DNA from: Kiloniellaceae bacterium
GTDB taxonomy: Bacteria > Pseudomonadota > Alphaproteobacteria > Kiloniellales > Kiloniellaceae
NCBI GenBank assembly: GCA_021776145.1
Contig: JAJFGM010000485.1
Location: 1-5,377 of the forward strand
DNA length: 5,377 nucleotides
Reading direction: 5' to 3'
Below the pieces are notes generated by a model. That model saw only the letters and a program-made list of their open reading frames with translations, did not search any database and was not told the origin of the DNA. Position 1 is the stretch's first letter, and the number at the start of each line of letters is the position of its first letter. Shown piece after piece: positions 1 to 5,377 of this stretch. The translations under genes and the position numbers were made by a program.

Positions 1-2
1 AT

Positions 3-1652
3 ACCGAGGTCGAAGAGATCGGCGCGCTCGTCGAAGCGCTGATCGCCGGACGCGGGGTGCCGCCTGCTGTTCCGGCGATGTTGCGCGGCGGTCAGGTGTC
101 GGCGCAGGTGACACTACGACATCAAGGACAAGCCTTGGCCGCCGCTTGGGGCAGCGGCGATACCGGTCTGGCGGCTTTGCAGGCGGCCATTGGCTTGGCG
201 CAAAGTCGCCTTGCGCCTGGCGAGATGGCGGTCGATTTGGCGGAAGTGGCCCTCGCACACTCGTTCGAGCCAGTCCCTTACCAAAGCCGCCAGCTTTGGT
301 TCTCCGACCGCGACCGCGGCGTGCGCGGAATTGAACTGCGCCATGCGGGGCGGGTCGAGCGCTACAGCCCATTGGATATGATCACGCGCAATCGCTCCTT
401 CGAGAGCCTGATCGCGGACTTCGGCGCGCCCTTGGCATTCAGCGACAAGGCCTTGGCGGCGGACAGCGGGCTGCGCCGCTTCGACGCCGAACAGATTCTG
501 GTGCGCCTTCCCGGTGGTGCCAGCGAGCGTCTTTTCCGCGGTAACCGCATCGTCCGCCTTTCCGCGGTAACCCGCGAAAACACACTGGCCACGCTGCGTC
601 ACCTCGCTGTCTGGCTGGCCGGCAACGTGCGCCGCGACGGCAGGTTGACCTACAGCTATGGGCCAAGCCGGGCCGAGGAGCCAGAGGCCAACGACGCCGC
701 AAGCCAGTGGATGGCTTCGGCGGAACTCGGGCGCCTGGCGCGGGAAACCCGCAATCCGGTGTTGGCGCGCATCGTCGAACGCAACGTGCGCTACAACCTC
801 GACAACTTCTATCTCGTCAAGGATGGTCGGGGCCTGATCGAGTATCGCGGCAATGTCGAGCTTGCAGCCATGGCCAACGCGGTGTTGGCCATCGCCGAGT
901 TGCCCGACCGCGGCGCATTTGCGGCCGAGGAGCAAGCGCTCAAGCGGAGCATCCTGGAGCTGTGGAACGACGACGGGTCGTTCAGCGAACCGGTGGACGG
1001 CCAGCGCGACGCGTCATCTTGGCGGTCCCATCGTGGCGAGGCACTTTACCTCCTGGCTCGGCTCTATCGCCAAAGCGAAGACCCGGAGCTGCTGCGGCGC
1101 TTGATGAAAAGCTACGGTTTTTACGCCCGCTGGCACTTGGCCAACCGGGATCCGCATTTTATTCCGGGCCACACCCAGGCCTATTACCTTGTTTGGGGTA
1201 AGACGCGGTTCGCGTTTCTCAAGGATTGGGTTTTTCTGATCAACGATTGGTTGCTCGCCCTGCAACCTTCGGCCCCGACTGCCTATCCCGATGTCGACGG
1301 CCGCTTCCACGATCCCCTGAACCCGCAGTACGGCCAACCGGATGTCACGGACACCGGTCTCTACCTGCAGGGTCTTGTCGATGCGTTTCGCCTGGCCCGC
1401 CAAGTCGGCGATAGGTCACGTGTCGAAGCATATCGGCGGGCCATCCGGCGCGGTCTGCGCAGCGTCATGCAGCTGCAATTCGACGATGACGACGATCTCT
1501 TTTATGTCGCCGACTCGGAACATTCGCGGGTGCGCGGTGCCCTGCGCACCACGGTCTACGACAACGAGATCCGTATATCCGGCGTACAGGCCGTCTACGC
1601 GGCACTGCGCAAGGTGTTGGACGCCTTCGAGGACGAGGATTTCAGAGAGTAG
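3..1652 (+). CDS. Large helical-toroid protein of unknown function, 5' end outside window
   Basis: I do not recognise the family. The frame is already open at the left edge. The 18 codons before a possible GTG start at 57 read like protein (helix-like EVEEIGALVEALIAGRG), so I treat the gene as truncated at its 5' end rather than starting at 57. Numbering from 57 (531 residues), residues 1-170 are a mixed region with a GGQVSAQVTL strand-like stretch. Residues 175-525 are a series of amphipathic helix pairs, for example at 176-190, 214-232, 266-282, 327-340, 435-450 and 506-523. They are joined by loops rich in W, Y, D and G (NDAASQW, YRGNVELAAMANA, PGHTQAYY, YDNEIRISGVQ). This pattern suggests an (alpha/alpha)6-type toroid, as in six-hairpin glycosidases, N-acylglucosamine 2-epimerases or terpene-cyclase-like proteins, but this is inference from the pattern. 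An acidic FDDDDD run lies at 475-480. The stop is TAG. It converges on the minus-strand gene beyond it. Confidence 0.8.
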   Translation, partial: TEVEEIGALVEALIAGRGVPPAVPAMLRGGQVSAQVTLRHQGQALAAAWGSGDTGLAALQAAIGLAQSRLAPGEMAVDLAEVALAHSFEPVPYQSRQLWFSDRDRGVRGIELRHAGRVERYSPLDMITRNRSFESLIADFGAPLAFSDKALAADSGLRRFDAEQILVRLPGGASERLFRGNRIVRLSAVTRENTLATLRHLAVWLAGNVRRDGRLTYSYGPSRAEEPEANDAASQWMASAELGRLARETRNPVLARIVERNVRYNLDNFYLVKDGRGLIEYRGNVELAAMANAVLAIAELPDRGAFAAEEQALKRSILELWNDDGSFSEPVDGQRDASSWRSHRGEALYLLARLYRQSEDPELLRRLMKSYGFYARWHLANRDPHFIPGHTQAYYLVWGKTRFAFLKDWVFLINDWLLALQPSAPTAYPDVDGRFHDPLNPQYGQPDVTDTGLYLQGLVDAFRLARQVGDRSRVEAYRRAIRRGLRSVMQLQFDDDDDLFYVADSEHSRVRGALRTTVYDNEIRISGVQAVYAALRKVLDAFEDEDFRE

Positions 1653-1682
1653 GCGAGGCAGTGCGGGATGTGGCGCGGTCGA

Positions 1683-2006
1683 TCAACGCATTTCCGCCGA
1701 AGGGTACTCGTACTCTTCCTCTTCTTGCGCGTCGTCCATCTCGGCGATGACGCGAATGCGCTCCAGTTCATCACGGCACTGAGAAAGCAGCGTGATGCTC
1801 TTCGAACGCGACAGCAGTGACAACCCGAATGCCAAGCCAAGCACGATCATGCCGGCGCCGAGGGCCATGGCGGTGCCTTGCTGATAGCCACCGGCGACCG
1901 TGATATTCACCAGCAAGCCGCTGCAGATCGGCGTTGCTATGATCAATACCCAGCCCAGCCAAAACAGCACCGTCGATATCAAAGGCATCTTTCCCCTACG
2001 CGCCAT
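1683..2006 (-). CDS. Small two-helix membrane protein, unknown function
   Basis: This is a 107-residue protein I do not recognise. It has a short basic N-terminus (MARRGK), a hydrophobic helix at about residues 10-33, a short polar loop (NITVAGGYQQG), a second helix at about 44-66, then RSKS and a cytoplasmic-looking C-terminal tail. The tail is helical at first (about 71-90) and ends in an acidic EEEEYEY stretch. The positive-inside rule puts both ends in the cytoplasm. The ATG at 2006-2004 is preferred over the one at 1988-1986 because a GGAG lies 6 bases upstream of it. The stop is TGA. The gene is transcribed away from the M20 gene, and its 3' end lies 30 bases from the convergent toroid gene. 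I see no hairpin with a T-run in that gap. A TAATAT at 2040-2035 could be a -10 element, but no good -35 accompanies it. Confidence 0.7.
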   Translation of the reverse strand: MARRGKMPLISTVLFWLGWVLIIATPICSGLLVNITVAGGYQQGTAMALGAGMIVLGLAFGLSLLSRSKSITLLSQCRDELERIRVIAEMDDAQEEEEYEYPSAEMR

Positions 2007-2012
2007 TCTCTG

Positions 2013-2016
2013 CTCC
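2013..2016 (-). promoter_or_regulatory. Ribosome binding site of the small membrane protein
   Basis: Read on the minus strand, this is GGAG followed by a 6-base spacer and then the ATG at 2006-2004. It decides the start: the alternative ATG six codons later has no comparable site. Confidence 0.55.
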
Positions 2017-2139
2017 GAGCCAATGATTGCGCATATATTACTCTCCCTCAGCGGGCCGATTTACACCGTGTTCCGTTGTTCCGTCGTGGACCCAATTCCA
2101 CTGCATTTCAGCCAAGCGGAAAATGCCGCACGCGATCGC

Positions 2140-2156
2140 TATCTACCATATAGATA
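2140..2156. promoter_or_regulatory. AT-rich dyad, possible LysR-type operator
   Basis: TATCTA at 2140-2145 and TAGATA at 2151-2156 are perfect inverted repeats with a 5-base spacer. The inner bases give ATC-N9-GAT (2141-2155), a form of the T-N11-A motif typical of LysR-type regulator boxes, as in NodD sites. It lies in the AT-rich part of the divergent region, about 200 bases before the M20 start. No regulator gene is in the window, so the assignment rests on motif shape and position only. Confidence 0.35.
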
Positions 2157-2181
2157 TCGAATGTCGAGGCAAAGTTCTCGA

Positions 2182-2205
2182 TTTGGCGCAGAGGCTTGCG
2201 CCAAA
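2182..2205. other. Strong 9-bp stem-loop in the leader of the M20 gene
   Basis: TTTGGCGCA at 2182-2190 pairs perfectly with TGCGCCAAA at 2197-2205 around a 6-base loop (GAGGCT). A further AAAG (2171-2174) can pair with CTTT (2206-2209) across a bulge. No clean T-run follows on either strand, so it is not a standard intrinsic terminator. It could be a leader RNA structure for the plus-strand genes or a protein-binding dyad. Confidence 0.45.
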
Positions 2206-2300
2206 CTTTCTCGCGCTCGTGGTCAAGATCGCGGTAGCTCGTGGCCGGCGGCGCTGTCACAATATCGGCGATCCGGCCGCGCGGTTCTGCGCAGCCGGTG

Positions 2301-2345
2301 TGGACCGGCAGCATTTGGACCGGCAGCATTTGGACCGGCAGAATT
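2301..2345. repeat. Three tandem 15-bp repeats just before the M20 start
   Basis: TGGACCGGCAGCATT occurs at 2301-2315 and, identical, at 2316-2330. It recurs at 2331-2345 with one change (TGGACCGGCAGAATT). A decayed fourth copy starts with TGGATCG at 2346 and runs into the M20 start codon. The only Shine-Dalgarno-like GGA for that gene (2347-2349) comes from this last copy. The unit is five codons long, so gain or loss of copies would not change any reading frame. Confidence 0.85.
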
Positions 2346-2349
2346 TGGA

Positions 2350-2363
2350 TCGAGCATGCTCGA
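2350..2363. repeat. Perfect 14-bp palindrome centred on the M20 start codon
   Basis: TCGAGCATGCTCGA reads the same on both strands, and its central bases include the ATG at 2356-2358. It could be an operator overlapping the start or could affect initiation through RNA pairing between transcripts. It could also be chance, since the region has biased base composition. Confidence 0.6.
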
Positions 2364-3630
2364 GGCACTTTACGACCGAATTGATGACAAGCGCGACGAG
2401 CTCGTCGAACTGACCCGGTCTTTGGTGCGCATACCCACGATCAATCCGCCCGGCGATGCCTATGTCGACTGCGCCGAGCTGATTGGCCGGCGCCTGGCGC
2501 GGCGTGGGTTCGATATCCAGTACCTCCGCGGCGAGGGCACACCTGGTGACAGCGAGCGTTATCCGCGCACCAACGTTGTGGCACGTCGCGACGGCCGCGC
2601 GCCCGGGGCTTGCGTGCACTTCAACGGTCACATCGATGTGGTCGAGCCGGGTTTGGGATGGAGTGTGGACCCCTTCGCGGCCGTGGTTCGCGACGGCCGG
2701 GTTTACGGCCGCGGCACCTGCGATATGAAGGGCGGCCTGGCTGCCGCGATCATCGCGGTCGAAGCGCTGATCGAATCCGAGGTAGACCTGCCTGGCAGCA
2801 TCGAGATCTCGGGCACCGTCGATGAGGAGACCGGCGGTTACGGCGGCGTTGCCTATCTCGCGCATCAAGGGTTTTTCTCCAAGCCGCGGGTCGATCACGT
2901 CATCATTCCCGAGCCGCTCAACGTCGATCGCGTCTGCCTTGGCCATCGTGGTGTCTGGTGGGCGGAAATCGAGACTGGCGGTCACATCGCGCACGGGTCG
3001 ATGCCGTTTCTCGGCGATTGTGCGGTGCGTCACATGGGCGCCTTCCTGGCACGTCTGGAAAGCGAGCTCTATCCCGCCCTGGCGCAAAAACGCACCCGCA
3101 TGCCGGTCGTGCCCGAGGGCGCGCGCCAGTCGACCTTGAACATCAACTCGTTGCACGGCGGCCTGGCCGAAGGCTACGACGGTCTGCCCTCGCCGCTGGT
3201 GCCCGATAGCTGCCGCATGGTCATCGATCGGCGATTCCTTATCGAAGAGGACTTGCCGCAGGTCAAAGCCGAAGTCGTCTCGATTCTCGAGGCCTTGCGC
3301 CACGAGCGCGCGAACTTCTCCTACGAGCTGCGCGACATCATGGAGGTGCAGCCGCTGATGACCGAGGCGGACAGACCAGTGGTGACAGCGGTCAGCGCCG
3401 CCGTCGAGCGTGTCCTCGGACGGCGGGCCGAGCACATCGTATCGCCTGGGACCTATGACCAGAAACACATCACCCGTATCGGTCACCTGAAGGACTGTAT
3501 CGCCTACGGACCGGGCATTCTCGACCTGGCGCACCAGCCCGACGAGTACGTTGACATCGACGATATGGTGGCCTCGGCCAAGGTCATGGCGACCGCCGCC
3601 CTGGAGCTCCTGACCGGGCGAGCGCCGTGA
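2356..3630 (+). CDS. M20 family metallopeptidase / ArgE-DapE-type deacylase
   Basis: This 424-residue protein is a dinuclear zinc amidohydrolase of the M20 family, expected to cut an amide bond of an N-acyl amino acid or small peptide in the cytoplasm. The length fits ArgE/DapE-type members. Visible motifs are GHIDVV with metal ligand H92 and D94; RGTCDMKGG with bridging ligand D123; VDEETGG with general base E157 and ligand E158; IIPEP with ligand E186; the lid/dimer-domain GHIAHGSMP with H210 and H213; and a C-terminal AHQPDEY with ligand H393. All expected active-site residues are present, so the enzyme looks intact. The frame is open further upstream, but I chose this ATG because the family N-terminus (helix then SLVRIPTINPPG) begins here and the upstream residues are low-complexity and unlike protein. 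The ribosome site is weak (GGA, 6-base spacer). The stop overlaps the next gene's GTG. Family motifs do not fix the substrate. Confidence 0.9.
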   Translation: MLEALYDRIDDKRDELVELTRSLVRIPTINPPGDAYVDCAELIGRRLARRGFDIQYLRGEGTPGDSERYPRTNVVARRDGRAPGACVHFNGHIDVVEPGLGWSVDPFAAVVRDGRVYGRGTCDMKGGLAAAIIAVEALIESEVDLPGSIEISGTVDEETGGYGGVAYLAHQGFFSKPRVDHVIIPEPLNVDRVCLGHRGVWWAEIETGGHIAHGSMPFLGDCAVRHMGAFLARLESELYPALAQKRTRMPVVPEGARQSTLNINSLHGGLAEGYDGLPSPLVPDSCRMVIDRRFLIEEDLPQVKAEVVSILEALRHERANFSYELRDIMEVQPLMTEADRPVVTAVSAAVERVLGRRAEHIVSPGTYDQKHITRIGHLKDCIAYGPGILDLAHQPDEYVDIDDMVASAKVMATAALELLTGRAP

Positions 3631-4616
3631 TACGTCCGGGCCGGCGCAACCTGATCACCGACGTGCCCGGATTGCGTGTCGGAAATGCCGACGATGCCGC
3701 CCTGCGCAGCGGCGTCACGGTGATCCTGCCGGATGCGCCGGCGGTTGCCGCCGCCGACGTCCGCGGCGGTGGTCCGGGTACCCGCGAGATCGACTTGCTC
3801 GATCCCAGCACGCTGGTCGATCACATCCATGCCATTGTCCTCAGCGGCGGGTCCGCCTTTGGCCTGGCGGCGGCCGACGGCGCGGTTTCCTGGTTGGCCG
3901 AACAGGGCCGCGGGTTCGAGATCTCCGGCGCCATCGTGCCGTTGGTGCCGGCGGCAATCCTCTTCGACCTGTCGAATCGCGGCGACAAGTCTTGGGGGTC
4001 CAACCCGCCATACCGCGACCTGGCGTGGCAAGCGGCCGAAGCCGCCACGCATGACTTTCCGCTTGGCAATATCGGCGCCGGCATGGGCGCCACGGCGGGG
4101 CCGCTGAAAGGCGGTCTGGGCAGCGCCTCGCTGGTCCTTGACGACGGGCTTGCCATCGGTGCCCTTGTGGCGGCCAACCCTGCCGGCTCGGTCACCGAAC
4201 CGGGCTGCGGACGCTTCTGGGCCGCGCCCTTCGAACAGGCCGAGGAATTCGGTGGCCGGCGCGAGGGCGCCGGGCCGATCGACCTGGACTACAGCTTCAA
4301 TAGCCAGCCCGGTGCCAATACGACCTTGGCGGTGGTCGCGACCGACGCGGCGCTGACCCCGGCGCAGGCGCGCCGCGTCGCCATCATGGCGCACGACGGC
4401 TTGGCGCGGGCCATTCGCCCGGTGCATACGCCCTTCGATGGCGATACCGTCTTCGTGCTCAGCCTTGGCCGACGGCCGCTCGATCCACCCGCCGACGCGC
4501 TTGCGCGGATTGGCATGTTGGCCGCCGACTGTGTCTGCCGTGCCATCGCCCGCGCGGTCTACGAAGCTGAAAGCCTGGATCAGATGAAGAGTTACAAGGA
4601 GATCCATGGCGCCTGA
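3627..4616 (+). CDS. P1 family peptidase (S58, DmpA/beta-aminopeptidase-like)
   Basis: This 329-residue protein belongs to the P1/DmpA family of self-processing Ntn-type hydrolases. Members remove N-terminal residues from peptides or amides, some with D- or beta-amino-acid specificity. Family hallmarks in order are ITDVPGLRVGN (9-20), VRGGGPGTREIDLLDP (45-60), AIVLSGGSAFGLAAADG (69-85), GNIGAGMGATAGPLKGGLGSAS (147-168) and GANTTLAVVATDA (229-241). By alignment from memory to DmpA, where cleavage falls before a Ser ahead of the VVATDA strand, I infer self-cleavage between N231 and T232, with T232 as nucleophile. There is no signal peptide, so it is probably cytoplasmic. The start is GTG, overlapping the M20 stop as GTGA, which implies translational coupling; no good separate ribosome site is visible. 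The exact substrate is unknown. The coupling with an M20 enzyme suggests successive hydrolysis of one imported compound. Confidence 0.9.
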   Translation: MIRPGRRNLITDVPGLRVGNADDAALRSGVTVILPDAPAVAAADVRGGGPGTREIDLLDPSTLVDHIHAIVLSGGSAFGLAAADGAVSWLAEQGRGFEISGAIVPLVPAAILFDLSNRGDKSWGSNPPYRDLAWQAAEAATHDFPLGNIGAGMGATAGPLKGGLGSASLVLDDGLAIGALVAANPAGSVTEPGCGRFWAAPFEQAEEFGGRREGAGPIDLDYSFNSQPGANTTLAVVATDAALTPAQARRVAIMAHDGLARAIRPVHTPFDGDTVFVLSLGRRPLDPPADALARIGMLAADCVCRAIARAVYEAESLDQMKSYKEIHGA

Positions 4617-4624
4617 GCGGCGCC
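4608..4624. other. GC-rich hairpin across the P1 peptidase stop codon
   Basis: GGCGCC at 4608-4613 and GGCGCC at 4619-4624 form a 6-bp stem around TGAGC, which contains the stop codon TGA. No T-run follows, so it is unlikely to be an intrinsic terminator. It could stabilise or mark a processing point between the enzyme genes and the binding-protein gene. Confidence 0.35.
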
Positions 4625-4666
4625 GGAGTTGGCTTGTCACCTCGTTAAAGTCGAAAAACGAAAAAA

Positions 4667-4714
4667 ATGAACCAGCACACCGCAGACACGGAAATGACAG
4701 GGGAAAGACGATGA
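4667..4714 (+). other. Possible 15-codon leader ORF before the binding-protein gene
   Basis: An ATG at 4667 opens a frame encoding MNQHTADTEMTGERR and closes with TGA at 4712-4714. The stop overlaps the binding-protein start as ATGA. The ORF has no clear Shine-Dalgarno; an A-rich stretch (4654-4667) precedes it. The overlap may be chance, or the ORF may couple translation to the next gene. Confidence 0.25.
4699..4704 (+). promoter_or_regulatory. Ribosome binding site of the solute-binding protein gene
   Basis: AGGGGA lies 6 bases before the ATG at 4711. It fixes this start over the in-frame ATG at 4606, which lies inside the P1 gene and would place a non-signal-like extension before the signal peptide. 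It is the strongest such site in the window, as expected for an abundant periplasmic protein. Confidence 0.75.
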
Positions 4715-5280
4715 AAAAGGCAACGAGGAGATATCTGACGGCGAGTCTAACGACTGCCTGGATTTGTTTCGCCGCCAGCGCGGCCCTGGCGGCGCGCGAT
4801 CACCTCAATCTCGGCGTCGTGCTCGAGCCGCCGCACCTCGATCCCACGGCCGGCGCCGCCGCGGCTATCGACGAGGTCGTTTACGCTAACGTTTTTGAGG
4901 GCCTGACCCGCATCGACCGAAATGGCGCGGTACAGCCCGCCCTGGCGGAAAGCTGGGAGATCTCCGTCGACGGCCGCGTCTATAGCTTCAAGCTGCATCG
5001 CGGCGTGACATTCCACGACGGCTCGATCCTCGACAGTGCCGACGTCGTGTTTTCGCTTGAAAGGGCGATGGCGGAAAACAGCGTCAACGCTCAAAAAGGC
5101 CTTTTCGAGCCAATCGAGAGCGTCGCGGCGCCGGGGTCCCACAGCGTCGTCATCACCTTGAAGCGGCCGACCGGTCACTTCCTCTTCAATCTCGGCTGGG
5201 GCGATGCCGTCATCGTCGCCCCGGAAACCGCCGACGCCAACAAGTCGACACCGGTTGGCACCGGCCCCTTCGTCTTCTAG
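4711..5280 (+). CDS. ABC transporter solute-binding protein, family 5, interrupted by in-frame TAG
   Basis: This is the N-terminal part (189 residues) of a periplasmic binding protein of the peptide/nickel/opine type (SBP_bac_5), which delivers its ligand to an ABC importer. The signal peptide is clear: MKKATRRY, a hydrophobic core at about 9-26, and the cleavage motif ALA before ARDHLN. Family landmarks follow: EPPHLDPTAGAAAAIDEVVYANVFEGLTRID (39-69), VQPALAESWEISVDGRVYSFKLHRGVTFHDG (74-104), DSADVVFSLERA (108-119) and PVGTGPFVF (181-189). Complete members are usually about 500-550 residues, so this is roughly the first third. The frame stops at TAG (5278-5280), yet homologous sequence continues in the same frame, so the stop is premature rather than a natural end. 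Without the rest, the first lobe alone could not bind ligand. It follows the P1 gene by 94 bases and is probably co-transcribed with it, though a separate promoter in the A-rich gap cannot be excluded. Confidence 0.85.
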   Translation: MKKATRRYLTASLTTAWICFAASAALAARDHLNLGVVLEPPHLDPTAGAAAAIDEVVYANVFEGLTRIDRNGAVQPALAESWEISVDGRVYSFKLHRGVTFHDGSILDSADVVFSLERAMAENSVNAQKGLFEPIESVAAPGSHSVVITLKRPTGHFLFNLGWGDAVIVAPETADANKSTPVGTGPFVF

Positions 5281-5377
5281 CGCTGGGTCAAGGGCGACCG
5301 GGTCGAGCTGCAGCGTTTCGACGGCTATTGGGGCGCCGCGCCGGCACTGGCCAGTGCCACCTTCAAAATCATACCCG
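5281..5377 (+). pseudogene. Continuation of the solute-binding protein after the TAG, runs off the right edge
   Basis: Reading straight on in the frame of the upstream gene gives RWVKGDRVELQRFDGYWG followed by AAPALASATFKIIP, with no further stop before the edge. This is the expected next block of SBP_bac_5 proteins: a W-x-K-G-D-x-V-x-L strand, then Y/F-WG and a strand ending in KIIP. The reading frame and codon use are intact. The break is thus a single codon, not a frameshift or deletion, and one base change from CAG, GAG, AAG, TGG, TCG or TAC/TAT would account for it. Confidence 0.8.

Larger units (their letters stand above)
2007..2355. other. Divergent intergenic region with dyads, hairpin and tandem repeats
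   Basis: This stretch separates two divergent genes. All open frames here are short or lack family-like sequence, so I see no gene I can defend. It contains a GTGGA-N6-TCCAC dyad (2086-2101), a TATCTA-N5-TAGATA dyad (2140-2156), a 9-bp perfect stem-loop (2182-2205), three tandem 15-bp repeats (2301-2345) and half of a palindrome around the downstream start codon. The part from about 2020 to 2160 is clearly more AT-rich than the flanking genes, as expected for a promoter region. I cannot point to a convincing -35/-10 pair for the plus-strand genes. Confidence 0.6.

Noticed and set aside
1653..1682. Bidirectional terminator between the convergent genes
   Set aside because: The 30-base gap contains no stem-loop with a T-run on either strand.
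2301..2345. CRISPR array or coding pentapeptide repeats
   Set aside because: The units are 15 bp and directly abutting, with no spacers. The DRQHL-type translation in the +3 frame follows only from the unit being five codons long.
1900..2355. In-frame upstream extension of the M20 gene, including alternative ATGs such as 2161
   Set aside because: It would overlap the minus-strand membrane gene. The translated stretch is R/S/A-rich and repeat-derived (GPAAF units) and lies before the normal family N-terminus. The ATG at 2356 gives a standard-length M20 protein.
2108..2368. Minus-strand frame of 86 codons across the intergenic region
   Set aside because: Its start lies within the M20 gene and its first third is just the tandem repeat read backwards (LPVQM units). 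The C-terminal half (SYRDLDHEREKVWRKPLRQ onwards) looks mildly protein-like and might be a remnant, but I cannot match it to a family and see no ribosome site.
2257..3534. Long minus-strand open frame opposite the M20 gene
   Set aside because: It is a shadow frame produced by the high GC content; the plus strand carries all M20 catalytic motifs.
3504..4640. Long minus-strand open frame opposite the P1 peptidase gene
   Set aside because: The plus strand carries the full set of P1 family motifs; the reverse translation is rich in R, G, A and H and resembles no family.
4634..4662. TTGTCA (4634-4639) as a -35 box for a separate promoter of the binding-protein gene
   Set aside because: No TATAAT-like hexamer lies 16-18 bases downstream, only an A-rich run; too weak to annotate.

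Overview
The window is a high-GC bacterial chromosome segment. Codon choice strongly favours G/C at third positions. The gene content (an M20 amidohydrolase, a P1/DmpA-type peptidase and a family 5 peptide-binding protein in a row) fits an environmental proteobacterium, most likely an alphaproteobacterium. That placement is inference from style and gene content, as no rRNA or other marker gene is present.

Layout. Positions 3-1652 (+) hold a large protein truncated at the left edge. It looks like an all-helical toroid of the six-hairpin or cyclase-like kind, and I cannot assign it to a family. It converges, with a gap of only 30 bases, on a small two-helix membrane protein of unknown function on the minus strand (2006-1683). 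A 349-base region (2007-2355) then separates this membrane protein from a divergent plus-strand gene set. This region has no convincing gene but is rich in symmetry: two short dyads (one of ATC-N9-GAT form), a 9-bp perfect hairpin, three tandem 15-bp repeats, and a 14-bp perfect palindrome centred on the start codon of the next gene.

The plus-strand set is an M20 (ArgE/DapE-like) metallo-deacylase/peptidase (2356-3630), a P1/S58 (DmpA-like) Ntn-type peptidase (3627-4616), and the start of a periplasmic solute-binding protein of the SBP_bac_5 family (from 4711). The first two overlap by 4 bases (GTGA). The binding-protein gene follows after 94 bases and has its own strong ribosome binding site and signal peptide. 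The natural reading is a scavenging unit: a peptide-like or amide-bonded compound is captured in the periplasm, imported by an ABC transporter encoded further right, and hydrolysed in the cytoplasm by two chemically different amide-bond hydrolases.

The most notable anomaly is that the binding-protein frame is broken by an in-frame TAG at 5278-5280, right after the family's GTGPF motif. The same frame then continues with clearly homologous sequence to the end of the window. The gene is therefore a recent nonsense pseudogene, a readthrough case, or a base error. Nothing here amounts to a demonstrated new system. The best candidates for a second look are this interrupted gene and the repeat and palindrome architecture around the M20 start codon.
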